Counted from the first letter of the stretch, positions 1-8,125 are shown. The stretch: DNA of 18,872 bases from Kaftiobacterium sp035693805 (GCA_035693805.1 DASSGA010000036.1:1-18872); one strand, 5' to 3'. Program-made: numbers and translations. Notes: a model not told the origin generated them from the letters alone.

Positions 1-999
1 GGCGCGACCGGCGCCGTGGGCCGCGAGGTCCTGCGCATCCTCGAGGAGCGGGCGTTCCCCATCGCGGAGCTGCGCCTGCTCGCCAGCAGCCGCTCGGCGG
101 GGAAGCGCCTGGGCGGCAACGTGGTGGAGGCGATCGCGCCCGAGCGGTTCGATGGGCTGGACCTGGCCATCTTCGACACGCCCGACCCCGTGGCGGAAGA
201 GTGGGTGCCGGTGGCTGCCGCGCGCGGCGTGATCGCCATCGACAACTCATCCGCCTTCCGGATGGCTGAGGGGGTCCCGCTCGTCATCCCCGAGGTCAAT
301 GCGCACGACCTGGCCCATCTCCCGCGCCGCATCGTGGCCAATCCCAACTGCACCTGCGCGACGATCGCCGTCCCCCTGGCCGCGCTGCACCGGGAGGCCG
401 GGCTGCGGCGCGTCATCGCGTGTTCGTACCAATCGGTATCGGGAGCGGGGCAGGCGGGTACCGAGCAGCTCTGGACTGAGCTTCGGGAGGCCGTAACCAG
501 CTCACGGCCGCCGGAACGGCCGCGAGGACAGGCGTTCGCGCATCCCATCGCCATGAATATCATCCCTGCGATCGGCTCCCTGCGCGGCGCGCACACGAGC
601 GAAGAGGTGAAGGTCGCCGCGGAACTGCGGAAGATGCTCGGGACGCCGGACCTCGCCATGGGGATGACCTGTGTGCGCGTGCCCACGCTCGTCGGCCACG
701 GCGTGGCCGTGCATGCCGAGTTCACGTCACATCTGGATCCGGATCGTGCCAGGGCGATCCTAGAACGCGCGCCGGGGGTGGCGGTCGTGGACGCGCCATC
801 CTCGGCGGGGTACCCGACCGCACTGCTCGCGGCCGGGCGCGACCCGTGCTTCGTCGGCCGCATCCGCACCGACGAGGCGGGCAACCTGGCCTTCTTCGCC
901 GCCGCCGACAACCTCAGGAAGGGCGCGGCACTCAACACCGTGCAGATCGCGGAGCATCTGGTGGAGAGGGGGCTCGTCCGGAGTTCCGTGCGGGCCTAG
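1..999 (+). CDS. asd: Aspartate-semialdehyde dehydrogenase (5' end cut off)
   Basis: Reduces 4-aspartyl phosphate to aspartate semialdehyde with NADPH, the second step from aspartate to lysine/diaminopimelate, threonine and methionine. The frame is open from base 1 and begins inside the NADP-binding loop (GATGAVG at residues 1-7 of the visible part), so only a short N-terminal stretch is missing. The GTG at base 16 is the internal valine of that loop, not a start. The catalytic cysteine sits in NPNCTC (codon 349-351), and the conserved histidine is in RVPTLVGHG (codon 697-699). The 332 visible residues fit the usual 330-370. The stop lies four bases before the aspartokinase start, so the two are co-transcribed. 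The Cys is followed by Thr-Cys where NPNCST or NPNCTT is usual, which puts a second thiol near the active site. The family call is firm. Confidence 0.96.
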   Translation, partial: GATGAVGREVLRILEERAFPIAELRLLASSRSAGKRLGGNVVEAIAPERFDGLDLAIFDTPDPVAEEWVPVAAARGVIAIDNSSAFRMAEGVPLVIPEVNAHDLAHLPRRIVANPNCTCATIAVPLAALHREAGLRRVIACSYQSVSGAGQAGTEQLWTELREAVTSSRPPERPRGQAFAHPIAMNIIPAIGSLRGAHTSEEVKVAAELRKMLGTPDLAMGMTCVRVPTLVGHGVAVHAEFTSHLDPDRARAILERAPGVAVVDAPSSAGYPTALLAAGRDPCFVGRIRTDEAGNLAFFAAADNLRKGAALNTVQIAEHLVERGLVRSSVRA

Positions 1000-1003
1000 C
1001 ACC

Positions 1004-2245
1004 ATGCGGATCGTCGTGCAGAAGTACGGGGGCGCCCTCCTGGCGACGCCGGACGGGCGTCTTCAGGCGGCAGAGCAGATCGCGGCGGCGCGCAAGGACG
1101 GCGCCGGGGTCGTCGCCGTCGTCTCCGCCATCGGGCGCGAAGGCGATCCGTACGCCACCGACACCCTGGTCACGCTGGTCAGGGACGTCGGCGAGGAGAT
1201 CGAGCCCCGCACGCTGGACCTGCTGCTCAGCACGGGGGAAGTCATCTCCACCGCGCTCCTTTCCCACACCCTGTCACGGGCAGGATGTCCCGCGATCGCC
1301 CTCACCGGGGTGCAGGCCCGCATCCTTACCACCGACGAGTTCAACGACGCACGCATCCTCAGCATCGATCCCGCCCCGACGCTGCGCCACCTGGAGCAGG
1401 GGATGGTCGTGGTCGTCGCCGGCTTCCAGGGCGTGACAAAGGACGGCGAAATCACCACCCTCGGCCGCGGGGGCAGCGACACGACGGCGGTAGCGATGGG
1501 GGCGGCGCTGCCGGCGGACCTCGTGGAGATCTACAAGGACGTCGAGGGGATCATGACGGCCGACCCCAAGGTCGTCCCCGGGGCGCGGGCGATCCGGAGC
1601 ATCACCTATGACGAGGTATCCCAGATGGCGGCGCTGGGGGCGAGGGTTCTGCACCCGCGCGCCGCCGACATCGGACGCGAGCACAACGTGCGGCTGGTCA
1701 TCAAACGGATGGGGAGCCTGAACGGGGGGACGGTCATCATGAAGGGTCAGGAGCTCGGCGTACCGATCATCGACGGGCGCCCGGTCATCGCGCTGGCACA
1801 TCTGCCCGATGTCGTGCAGCTCAAGGTCCGCCGCCGCGACGCCGATCTCGCCAAACCGCTCGCCGCGCTGCAGATGCTGGCCCAGCACGCCATCAGCATC
1901 GACCTGATCAACCTCTTACCCGAGCTGCTCGCGTTCACCGTGAAGGAGGAGGCCGTCGAACGCGCCCGGAACCTCCTCTCCACGCTCGGCTTTCCCGTGG
2001 ACGTCAGCCGGCCGTGCGCGAAGGTCTCGATCATCGGTGCGGGCATGCGCGGCCGCCCGGGCGTGATGGCCAGCGTGGTGCACGCCCTCCACGGCGCGGG
2101 GGTGGACATCCTGCAGACTGCGGACTCTCACACGACGATCTCCTGCCTGGTTCGCCGGGAGGAGATGGAACGGGCGCTGCGCGCCCTGCACGACGAGTTT
2201 GGATTGGCCGAGAGCCTCAGGTCGGAACGGGAAACGGAAGGATAG
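1004..2245 (+). CDS. dapG: Aspartate kinase, DapG type
   Basis: Phosphorylates aspartate to 4-aspartyl phosphate with ATP, the committed step of the aspartate pathway. The 413-residue protein has an N-terminal amino-acid-kinase domain (about 1-245) and a C-terminal regulatory part with two ACT domains (about 260-410). Visible kinase motifs include GREGDPYATD, TTLGRGGSDTTA and DVEGIMTADPKVV. The ACT region has ILQTADSHTTISCLV. The GR-GDPYATD and ADSHTT stretches resemble Bacillus DapG, the diaminopimelate-sensitive isozyme, more than the lysine-sensitive LysC, so feedback by diaminopimelate is inferred. Location between asd and dapA supports this. One oddity is that the N-terminal KFGGTSV motif reads KYGGALL (residues 7-13), losing the conserved Thr-Ser pair. 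The start is the ATG four bases after asd; the ribosome site is weak, which suggests translational coupling. Confidence 0.95.
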   Translation: MRIVVQKYGGALLATPDGRLQAAEQIAAARKDGAGVVAVVSAIGREGDPYATDTLVTLVRDVGEEIEPRTLDLLLSTGEVISTALLSHTLSRAGCPAIALTGVQARILTTDEFNDARILSIDPAPTLRHLEQGMVVVVAGFQGVTKDGEITTLGRGGSDTTAVAMGAALPADLVEIYKDVEGIMTADPKVVPGARAIRSITYDEVSQMAALGARVLHPRAADIGREHNVRLVIKRMGSLNGGTVIMKGQELGVPIIDGRPVIALAHLPDVVQLKVRRRDADLAKPLAALQMLAQHAISIDLINLLPELLAFTVKEEAVERARNLLSTLGFPVDVSRPCAKVSIIGAGMRGRPGVMASVVHALHGAGVDILQTADSHTTISCLVRREEMERALRALHDEFGLAESLRSERETEG

Positions 2246-2259
2246 GGGAGGGAGTGCAG

Positions 2260-3147
2260 ATGGTGATCTTCGGGCGCGTCCTCACCGCCATGGCCACCCC
2301 GTTCGATCCCGGCGGGGCGGTGCACTGGACCGAGGTGGCCCGGCTGGCCCGGCACCTCATCGACAACGGCTCGGACGGCATCGTGGTCGCCGGCACCACG
2401 GGCGAGTCGCCGACGCTGTCCGACGAGGAGAAGATCCGTCTCTTCCGCGCGGTCAAGGAGGCGGTGGGCGGCCGGGCCAAGGTTGTCGCGGGGACAGGCA
2501 CCTACGACACGAAGCACTCCATCCACCTGAGCCAGGAAGCGGAACGCGCCGGGGCGGACGGCCTGCTGCTCGTCAACCCGTACTACAACCGCCCGTCGCA
2601 GGACGGGCTGTACGCGCACTTCCGGGCCATCGCCGAGTCAGTTCGCCTGCCGTGCATGCTCTACAACATCCCCGGGCGCACCGGCGTGAACTGCGCACCC
2701 GAGACGATCGCGCGCCTGGCGGAGATCCCCAACATCGTCGCCGTCAAGGAGGCCACCGGCAACCTCGATCAGGCCTCAGATATCCGGCGCCGGACGAAGG
2801 ACGACTTCCTCATCTACAGCGGCGACGACAGCCTGACGCTGCCCATCTTGTCCGTCGGCGGGACCGGCGTCGTCAGCGTCGCGTCGCATCTCGCCGGGCA
2901 CGACATCCAGGAGATGGTGCGCGCCTACGAGCGCGGCGACGTGCGGAAGGCGCTCGCCCTCCACCTGCGCCTGCTCCCGCTGTTCAAGGTGCTGTTCATC
3001 ACGAGCAACCCCGTGCCGCTCAAGGCTGCGCTGAACATGCGCGGGTTCGCCGTCGGCATCCCGCGCCTGCCGCTGGTGGAAGCGACGCCGAAAGAGAAGG
3101 AGCAGATCCAGGCCGTGCTGCAGGATCTCGCCGCGGCCCCGGTCTAG
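2260..3147 (+). CDS. dapA: 4-Hydroxy-tetrahydrodipicolinate synthase
   Basis: Condenses pyruvate with aspartate semialdehyde to make 4-hydroxy-tetrahydrodipicolinate, the first step unique to diaminopimelate and lysine. The 295-residue length is typical of this TIM-barrel enzyme. Visible signatures are GTTGESPTL near residues 46-54, YNIPGRTG with the catalytic tyrosine at residue 135, and AVKEATG with the Schiff-base lysine at residue 163. These sit two positions from the E. coli numbering. The start is the ATG at 2260, preceded at a good distance by a strong ribosome site (GGGGAGGGAG, 2245-2254). The frame stays open further upstream inside dapG, but that extension is not family sequence. 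The gene follows dapG by 14 bases in the same unit, so three consecutive steps of one pathway are adjacent. Confidence 0.97.
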   Translation: MVIFGRVLTAMATPFDPGGAVHWTEVARLARHLIDNGSDGIVVAGTTGESPTLSDEEKIRLFRAVKEAVGGRAKVVAGTGTYDTKHSIHLSQEAERAGADGLLLVNPYYNRPSQDGLYAHFRAIAESVRLPCMLYNIPGRTGVNCAPETIARLAEIPNIVAVKEATGNLDQASDIRRRTKDDFLIYSGDDSLTLPILSVGGTGVVSVASHLAGHDIQEMVRAYERGDVRKALALHLRLLPLFKVLFITSNPVPLKAALNMRGFAVGIPRLPLVEATPKEKEQIQAVLQDLAAAPV

Positions 3148-3152
3148 AATCG

Positions 3153-3788
3153 TTGCCCAGGAAGCAGCCCCGCGCGGCCCTGCCGCCCTCTCGCCGTGAG
3201 CGCACGCTGGCGGCCCTGCACGAGGAGATCCGTGCCTGCCGGCGTTGCCCGCTCTGGGCGACCCGCACGCAGGCCGTGCCGGGTGTTGGACCCGCGGACG
3301 CCCGGGTCATGCTGGTCGGCGAGGCCCCCGGCCGGCAGGAAGATCTGAAGGGCGAGCCGTTCGTCGGGACCGCCGGTCGCTTCCTCGATACGCTGCTGGC
3401 TTCGGTCGGCCTCACCCGCGGCGAGGTGTACATCACCAACGTGGTGAAGTCCCGCCCGTTCGTCGGCCCGCCCCCGGGACGGAACCGCCCGCCGCTCACC
3501 ATCGAGATCCAGGCCTGCCGGGCCTGGCTCGATGAGCAACTGCGCATCATCCGGCCGCAGGTCGTCGTGGCGATGGGCCGGATCGCGCTCGAGTACGTCC
3601 TTCCGGGGAGGAAGATTTCCGAGGTCCACGGGACGCCGCAGCGCCAGGACGGGCGCACCGTCCTTCCGCTGTTCCATCCGGCGGCGGCGCTCCACCGGCA
3701 AGCGCTGGGGGATGTGCTCAAGCGGGACTTCCTCGTGCTCGGGCGGCTCCTGCGACGGCAGGAACGCCCGCAGGCGGGCAGGAAATAG
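3153..3788 (+). CDS. Uracil-DNA glycosylase, family 4-like
   Basis: Predicted to excise uracil from DNA in base-excision repair. The 211-residue protein has the family-4 motif GEAPGRQEDLKGEPFVGTAG and a second active-site motif HPAAALH (His175). Family-4 enzymes hold a 4Fe-4S cluster on four cysteines in a C-X2-C ... C-X14-17-C layout. Here Cys29, Cys32 and Cys122 are present, but the expected third cysteine (KCRP) is Ser100 in VVKSRPFVGPPPGRNRP, and a Pro/Gly insertion stretches the interval to 21 residues. The cluster may have an altered ligand or be lost. The start is taken as the TTG at 3153, five bases after dapA. No ATG or GTG is usable nearby and no clear ribosome site is seen, so translational coupling to dapA is likely. 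Fold and family are fairly sure; cluster status is open. Confidence 0.88.
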   Translation: MPRKQPRAALPPSRRERTLAALHEEIRACRRCPLWATRTQAVPGVGPADARVMLVGEAPGRQEDLKGEPFVGTAGRFLDTLLASVGLTRGEVYITNVVKSRPFVGPPPGRNRPPLTIEIQACRAWLDEQLRIIRPQVVVAMGRIALEYVLPGRKISEVHGTPQRQDGRTVLPLFHPAAALHRQALGDVLKRDFLVLGRLLRRQERPQAGRK

Positions 3789-3839
3789 CGGGTGAACGAC
3801 AGCCACCCTTGACGTCGGACCTCTCAACGGAGCGCAGAT

Positions 3840-4643
3840 GTGCTCGACATGGTCATCCTGGGCCTCGTCCAAGGGCTGACCGAGTTCCTCCCGGTCAGCA
3901 GCACCGCCCACCTCATCTTCGCCGAGATGTTTCTCGGCATCGCCCGCCCCGGAATCCTGCTTGAAGCGATCCTGCACCTCGGCACCGCGCTCGCCGCGAT
4001 CATCCTGTTCTGGGGGGATGTGCGCCTGCTGCTCGCGGGATGGTGGGCGACGACGCCCTTAGGACGCGAGACCGATGCGCTCCGCCCCTACGGACGCCTG
4101 GCCTGGTTTATCGTGCTGATCACCGTCATCACCGCCGCGGTGGGACTGGCCCTGGCCGATCCCTTCGAGCGGATGTTCGGATCGATCCGCGGCACGGCGG
4201 TGCAGTTGATCCTCACCGGCGTGATCCTCCTCCTCGCCCGCGGTCGCGGCACGCGGACGATGCTTGACGCCGGCCCTGGGGACGCCGCAGCGGTCGGCCT
4301 GGCCCAGGCCGCGGCGATCGTCCCCGGGATCTCGCGCTCCGGGACGACCATCGCCGCCGCGATGTGGCTGGGCATGCGGGGCGATGAGGCGGCGCGGCTG
4401 TCATTCCTGGCGGCCATCCCCGCCGTGACGGGAGCGGGTCTCTTCGGGTTGAAGGACCTGCCCCTCGGCGCCTCGCTCGGGTATACTCCGGTCCAGTTGG
4501 TCGTCGGGTTCGGCGTATCGCTGGTCTCGGGCGTGCTTGCGATCCGCTGGCTCCTCGCCGTGGTACGACGAGGTCGGCTCGCCGGGTTCGCCGTGTACTG
4601 CATCGTGGCCGGCGCCGCAGTGTGGATCGTCGCGGGGAGGTAG
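3840..4643 (+). CDS. uppP: Undecaprenyl-diphosphate phosphatase (UppP/BacA)
   Basis: Integral membrane enzyme that dephosphorylates undecaprenyl diphosphate to regenerate the lipid carrier for peptidoglycan and other surface polymers; overexpression gives bacitracin resistance in other species. The 267-residue length is typical. The first conserved block, GLVQGLTEFLPVSSTAHL, holds the catalytic Glu15 and His24. The second, PGISRSGTT, holds Arg166. Several hydrophobic segments follow. The start is the GTG at 3840, with GGAG at 3829-3832 as ribosome site seven bases upstream. No in-frame start exists further upstream, and an ATG at 3849 is the only alternative. It sits 51 bases after the glycosylase gene and six before ftsK, linking lipid-carrier recycling to division. 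Confidence 0.95.
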   Translation: MLDMVILGLVQGLTEFLPVSSTAHLIFAEMFLGIARPGILLEAILHLGTALAAIILFWGDVRLLLAGWWATTPLGRETDALRPYGRLAWFIVLITVITAAVGLALADPFERMFGSIRGTAVQLILTGVILLLARGRGTRTMLDAGPGDAAAVGLAQAAAIVPGISRSGTTIAAAMWLGMRGDEAARLSFLAAIPAVTGAGLFGLKDLPLGASLGYTPVQLVVGFGVSLVSGVLAIRWLLAVVRRGRLAGFAVYCIVAGAAVWIVAGR

Positions 4644-4649
4644 GACGTC

Positions 4650-6920
4650 GTGGCTCGCCGGAAGCGTGTGTCAGGTCGCCGCCAGGGTGTCGGAGCGTTG
4701 CTGGTCGTCATCGCGCTCCTCCTGGGCCTCTCGTATCTCCCCGAGGCCCGCGGCCTTCCCGTGCTGCTCGGTCGCTGGCAGCGAGTTCTTCTGGGCGATG
4801 TCGCCATCCTCATCCCGATTGCGTTGCTCGCCCTCGGCGCCACGCTCGCCATCGCGCCCGGGTGGACCACCGTGTCGCGCCGCGTCGCGTCCGCCGTCCT
4901 GGCCATCCTCACCGGGATCGCCGCGTATCACTCACGGGTGTTGCCCGGAGACGAGTTCCGCGCCGGACGGGCCGGGGTCTCCGGAGGCGTCGTGGGAGCG
5001 GCGATCGTCTGGGCGCTGCGCTCGGTGGTCGGCGAGCCCGGCGCCTGGCTGCTCATCGTTCTGGCCGGCGTCATCAGCGCGGTCCTGTGGACGGGCCTCC
5101 CCCTGGCGGCGGTCCTGCGGGGGATCTGGTTCGGCCTTTCCGTGGGCCTGCGGTTCATTGCCGCGGCGTTGATCCGGGGGGCGCTGTGGATCGGACGCAC
5201 GGTGCGGCGCGCCGTGAGCCGCCTCTACACCGCGGCGGCGGCCGGGATTGCGCTGCTGCTTCCCGTCCTGGACCGTCTCCGCTCGCGCATAGCTCGGCAC
5301 GTCCCGGCAGCACCGCTACCGGCCGTCCCGGTCTCGACAGCCCCAATTCCCGAACCGGCTCCGATGATCCCGGCCACGGTCCGGCCGGGGGGTGGGGGGG
5401 GTGAGACCAGGGAGGAGGGCTCGGGCAAACCGGTGCAGGCGCGCCAGGACAGGCCCAAGCATCAGCAGGAGTCCCTCGCCCTCGAGGTCCCCTCCGGTGG
5501 GTTCCAGCTGCCGCCCGTGACCCTGCTCAACGACCTCCCGAGCATGCGTAATAGAGGAAAGGCGGACCCGACCGAGGTCGCCCGGCTTCTCGAACAGACC
5601 CTGGCCAGCTTCGGCGTGGAAGCGAAGGTGGTGCGCTGGGAGCAGGGGCCCGTCGTCACCCGGTTCGAGGTGCAGCCGGCGCCCGGGGTGCGCGTGCAGA
5701 AGGTCAGCAGCCTGACCAACGATATCGCCCTCGCGCTCGCCGCCCCGAGCGTGCGGATCGAGGCGCCCATCCCCGGAAAGTCCGCCATCGGCATCGAGCT
5801 GCCGAATCAGAAAGTCGCGCTCGTCCACATCAAGGAGATCCTCGAGTCGGAGGAGTACCGGCGGCAGACCACGCCGCTCACGGTCGCCTTCGGCAAGGAC
5901 ATCGCCGGCCACCCGATCCTCGGGGACCTGGCCGAGATGCCGCACGTGCTGATCGCGGGGGCGACCGGCTCCGGCAAGTCGGTGATGCTGAACGCGATCA
6001 TCGCCGGGCTCCTCTTCCGGTGCACGCCGCTCGACGTGCGGTTCCTCATGATCGATCCCAAGCGCGTGGAGTTCACGAACTTCAACAACATCCCGCACCT
6101 CCTGGCCCCGGTCGTTACGAACCCCCGCGCGGCGGCCGGCGCGCTCAAGGAGATGCTGCGGGAGATGGAGGAGCGGTTCGAGCGGTTCGCCGGCGCCGGC
6201 GTGCGCAACGTCCAGGCCTTCAACCAGCTCCCCGACGGCGAGCGGCTGCCCTACATCGTCATCATCATCGACGAGCTGGCCGACCTGATGATGGTCGCCC
6301 CGGCGGACTTCGAGGACGTCATCTGCCGGCTGGCGCAGATGACCCGCGCTACCGGCATCCACATGGTCGTGGCCACGCAGCGGCCGTCGGTGGACGTCAT
6401 CACCGGCCTGATCAAGGCCAACATCCCCTCGCGCATCGCGTTCGCCGTGACCAGCCAGGTAGACAGCCGCACGATCCTCGACATGCCCGGCGCGGAGAAG
6501 CTGCTCGGCAAGGGCGACATGCTCTACATGCCGGTCGGCGCGGCCCGGCCCGTGCGCGCGCAGGGCGCCTTCATCGCGGACAGCGAGATCCAGGCCCTGG
6601 TCACCTGGTGGAAGTCGCAGGGCAAGCCGGTGTATGACCAGGACGTCCTCCGGGCCGAGAAGACGACTTCCGAGGGGGAGGGTGGAGAGGATGCGCTGCT
6701 CGCCGAAGCCGGCCGCCTCATCGTGCGCTCGGGGTACGGCTCCGTCTCGCTCCTCCAGCGGAAGATGAAGATCGGCTACGTGCGGGCCGCCCGCATCGTC
6801 GATCAGCTCGAGGAAAAAGGCATCGTCGGCCCGGCACAGGGCAGTAACCCGCGCGAGGTCCTCGTCGGTGTGGACGACCTCGAGCGCCTCCTTCGCTCGA
6901 CCCACTCCCCCTCCGCCTGA
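4650..6920 (+). CDS. ftsK: DNA translocase FtsK/SpoIIIE
   Basis: Septum-anchored motor that pumps chromosomal DNA through the closing division septum. The 756 residues match the Gram-positive SpoIIIE size. The order is: a basic N-terminus, four or more hydrophobic segments (about residues 14-190), a short Gly/Pro/Glu-rich linker (about 220-285), the alpha/beta motor with Walker A GATGSGKS (437-444) and Walker B IVIIIDELADL (Asp541), and a C-terminal gamma winged helix (about 680-752, RSGYGSVSLLQRKMKIGY) that reads polar DNA sequences. The start is the GTG at 4650, nine bases after GGGGAGG (4634-4640), which overlaps the end of uppP. The linker is unusually short compared with proteobacterial FtsK and contains a run of six plus eight guanines (5387-5401) that encodes glycines. 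Whether it also serves sporulation cannot be told from here. Confidence 0.97.
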   Translation: MARRKRVSGRRQGVGALLVVIALLLGLSYLPEARGLPVLLGRWQRVLLGDVAILIPIALLALGATLAIAPGWTTVSRRVASAVLAILTGIAAYHSRVLPGDEFRAGRAGVSGGVVGAAIVWALRSVVGEPGAWLLIVLAGVISAVLWTGLPLAAVLRGIWFGLSVGLRFIAAALIRGALWIGRTVRRAVSRLYTAAAAGIALLLPVLDRLRSRIARHVPAAPLPAVPVSTAPIPEPAPMIPATVRPGGGGGETREEGSGKPVQARQDRPKHQQESLALEVPSGGFQLPPVTLLNDLPSMRNRGKADPTEVARLLEQTLASFGVEAKVVRWEQGPVVTRFEVQPAPGVRVQKVSSLTNDIALALAAPSVRIEAPIPGKSAIGIELPNQKVALVHIKEILESEEYRRQTTPLTVAFGKDIAGHPILGDLAEMPHVLIAGATGSGKSVMLNAIIAGLLFRCTPLDVRFLMIDPKRVEFTNFNNIPHLLAPVVTNPRAAAGALKEMLREMEERFERFAGAGVRNVQAFNQLPDGERLPYIVIIIDELADLMMVAPADFEDVICRLAQMTRATGIHMVVATQRPSVDVITGLIKANIPSRIAFAVTSQVDSRTILDMPGAEKLLGKGDMLYMPVGAARPVRAQGAFIADSEIQALVTWWKSQGKPVYDQDVLRAEKTTSEGEGGEDALLAEAGRLIVRSGYGSVSLLQRKMKIGYVRAARIVDQLEEKGIVGPAQGSNPREVLVGVDDLERLLRSTHSPSA

Positions 6921-6953
6921 CAGGAAAGCCTATCCGGACTGAGAATCTAGGCA

Positions 6954-6978
6954 GGCGGGACCGCCGCGCCCGCGGCGG
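6954..6978 (+). other. Two competing GC hairpins in the ftsK-transporter gap
   Basis: The 101-base gap between ftsK and the binding-protein gene contains GGCGG-GA-CCGCC (6954-6965) and CCGCCGC-GCCC-GCGGCGG (6961-6978). They share the CCGCC arm, so only one can form at a time. Neither is followed by a run of T, so neither looks like a standard intrinsic terminator. No convincing promoter is visible in the gap either. Such pairs arise easily in GC-rich DNA, so a regulatory role is only a possibility. Confidence 0.2.
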
Positions 6979-7021
6979 GGGCAGGGACGGAGTTCGGTGC
7001 GGACATCACAGGGGGTGAAGT

Positions 7022-8104
7022 ATGCAGATACGTCGAGGGAGCCGCGCGGCGCTGGCCATGATCGCCGTCGTCGCGCTGGTCATCGTCGGGTGCGCGCGTC
7101 AGCAGGCGCAGCCGCCGGCGGGGCCGGAGAAACTCAAGATCGGCATCGTTTACGACGTGGGCGGGCGGGGCGACCTGTCGTTCAACGACATGGCCTATGC
7201 CGGCCTGCAGCGGGCCCAGCAGGAGTTCGGCGATCGCATCGAGACTCGGGACCTGGAGCCGACGGCAGGCGGGGAGAACCGTGAGGAGCTGCTGCGGCTC
7301 CTCGCCGGAGAGGGTTTCGACCTCATCTTCGGCATCGGCTTCCTGTTCACCGACAGTGTCCAGCGCGTGGCCAAGGAGTTCCCGAACGTGAAGTTCGGGC
7401 TCGTCGATGGCTTCATCCCCGACCTCACGGAGGACAGCAACGTCGCCTGCCTGCTGTTCAACGAGCATGAGGGGTCCTTCCTCGTCGGCGCGGCAGCGGC
7501 GTTGAAATCGAAGACCAACGTGATCGGATTCGTGGGCGGGATGAAGATCCCGCTCATCGAGAAGTTCGAAGCCGGCTTCATCGCCGGGGCGCGGTACGTG
7601 AAGCCCAGCATCCGCGTCCTCTCCGACTACGCCGGCACGACCGGGGAAGCGTTCCGCGATCCGGTCAAGGGCAAGGAGCTCGCCCTCGCCCAGTACGACC
7701 GCCGGGCGGACATCATCTATCATGCCAGCGGCGGCACCGGCATCGGGGTGTTCGAGGCGGCGGTGACCCGCGACCGGCTCGCCATCGGGGTGGACGCCGA
7801 CCAGTCCCTGACGGTGAAGGAAGACCAGCGCGGGCGGATCCTGACCAGCATGATGAAGCGCGTGGACGTCTCGGTGTACGAGACCATCAAAACCTTCATC
7901 GAGAACCAGTACAAGGGAGGCTACCGCACCTTCGGGCTGGCCAATAACGGCGTGGGTTACGCCGAGAACGACTACAACCGGGACATGATCGCCGACATCA
8001 CGCCTCGGCTGGAAGAGCTCAAGCAGAAGATCGTCGCGGGTGAGATCAAGGTCCCGCAGAGCCGAGCCGAGCTGGAGACCTTCCTCAAGACCATCCCCAA
8101 GTGA
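7022..8104 (+). CDS. BMP-family nucleoside-binding lipoprotein (ABC importer)
   Basis: Predicted extracytoplasmic binding protein that captures a nucleoside and delivers it to the permeases encoded downstream. The 360-residue protein opens with a basic N-terminus, a hydrophobic segment and a lipobox-like VIVGC (Cys at about residue 22), so it should be lipid-anchored. The mature part is typical BMP/PnrA: GIVYDVGGRGDLSFND, FGLVDGF, GSFLVGAAAAL, a conserved block around IEKFEAGFIAGARYV, DPVKGKELA, IIYHASGGTGIG and GVDADQ. Start and ribosome site are strong (GGGGGTGA at 7011-7018, ATG at 7022), the best in this operon, which fits a protein needed in excess. BMP proteins are known for purine-nucleoside binding in other bacteria. 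The downstream psuK-psuG pair makes pseudouridine the favoured ligand here, by inference only. Confidence 0.93.
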   Translation: MQIRRGSRAALAMIAVVALVIVGCARQQAQPPAGPEKLKIGIVYDVGGRGDLSFNDMAYAGLQRAQQEFGDRIETRDLEPTAGGENREELLRLLAGEGFDLIFGIGFLFTDSVQRVAKEFPNVKFGLVDGFIPDLTEDSNVACLLFNEHEGSFLVGAAAALKSKTNVIGFVGGMKIPLIEKFEAGFIAGARYVKPSIRVLSDYAGTTGEAFRDPVKGKELALAQYDRRADIIYHASGGTGIGVFEAAVTRDRLAIGVDADQSLTVKEDQRGRILTSMMKRVDVSVYETIKTFIENQYKGGYRTFGLANNGVGYAENDYNRDMIADITPRLEELKQKIVAGEIKVPQSRAELETFLKTIPK

Positions 8105-8125
8105 GCGGGTAGCACCGGCGGCCGG

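Noticed and set aside
2014..2259. In-frame extension of dapA upstream into dapG
   Set aside because: Family sequence begins at ATG 2260, which has a strong ribosome site. The extension overlaps the dapG ACT domain in another frame.
2199..3152. Long in-frame extension of the glycosylase upstream through dapA
   Set aside because: The sequence is Arg/Gly/Pro-rich noise in the +1 frame of a clear dapA. Glycosylase-like sequence begins only after about 3200.
3809..3814. TTGACG as a possible -35 box before uppP
   Set aside because: No -10-like hexamer is found 16-18 bases downstream, where the sequence is GC-rich and contains the ribosome site.
5316..6905. A 529-codon open frame on the - strand opposite ftsK
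   Set aside because: It lies wholly opposite the conserved FtsK motor, its translation is rich in Arg/Asp/Gly/His with no recognisable family, and such frames are common opposite GC-rich genes.
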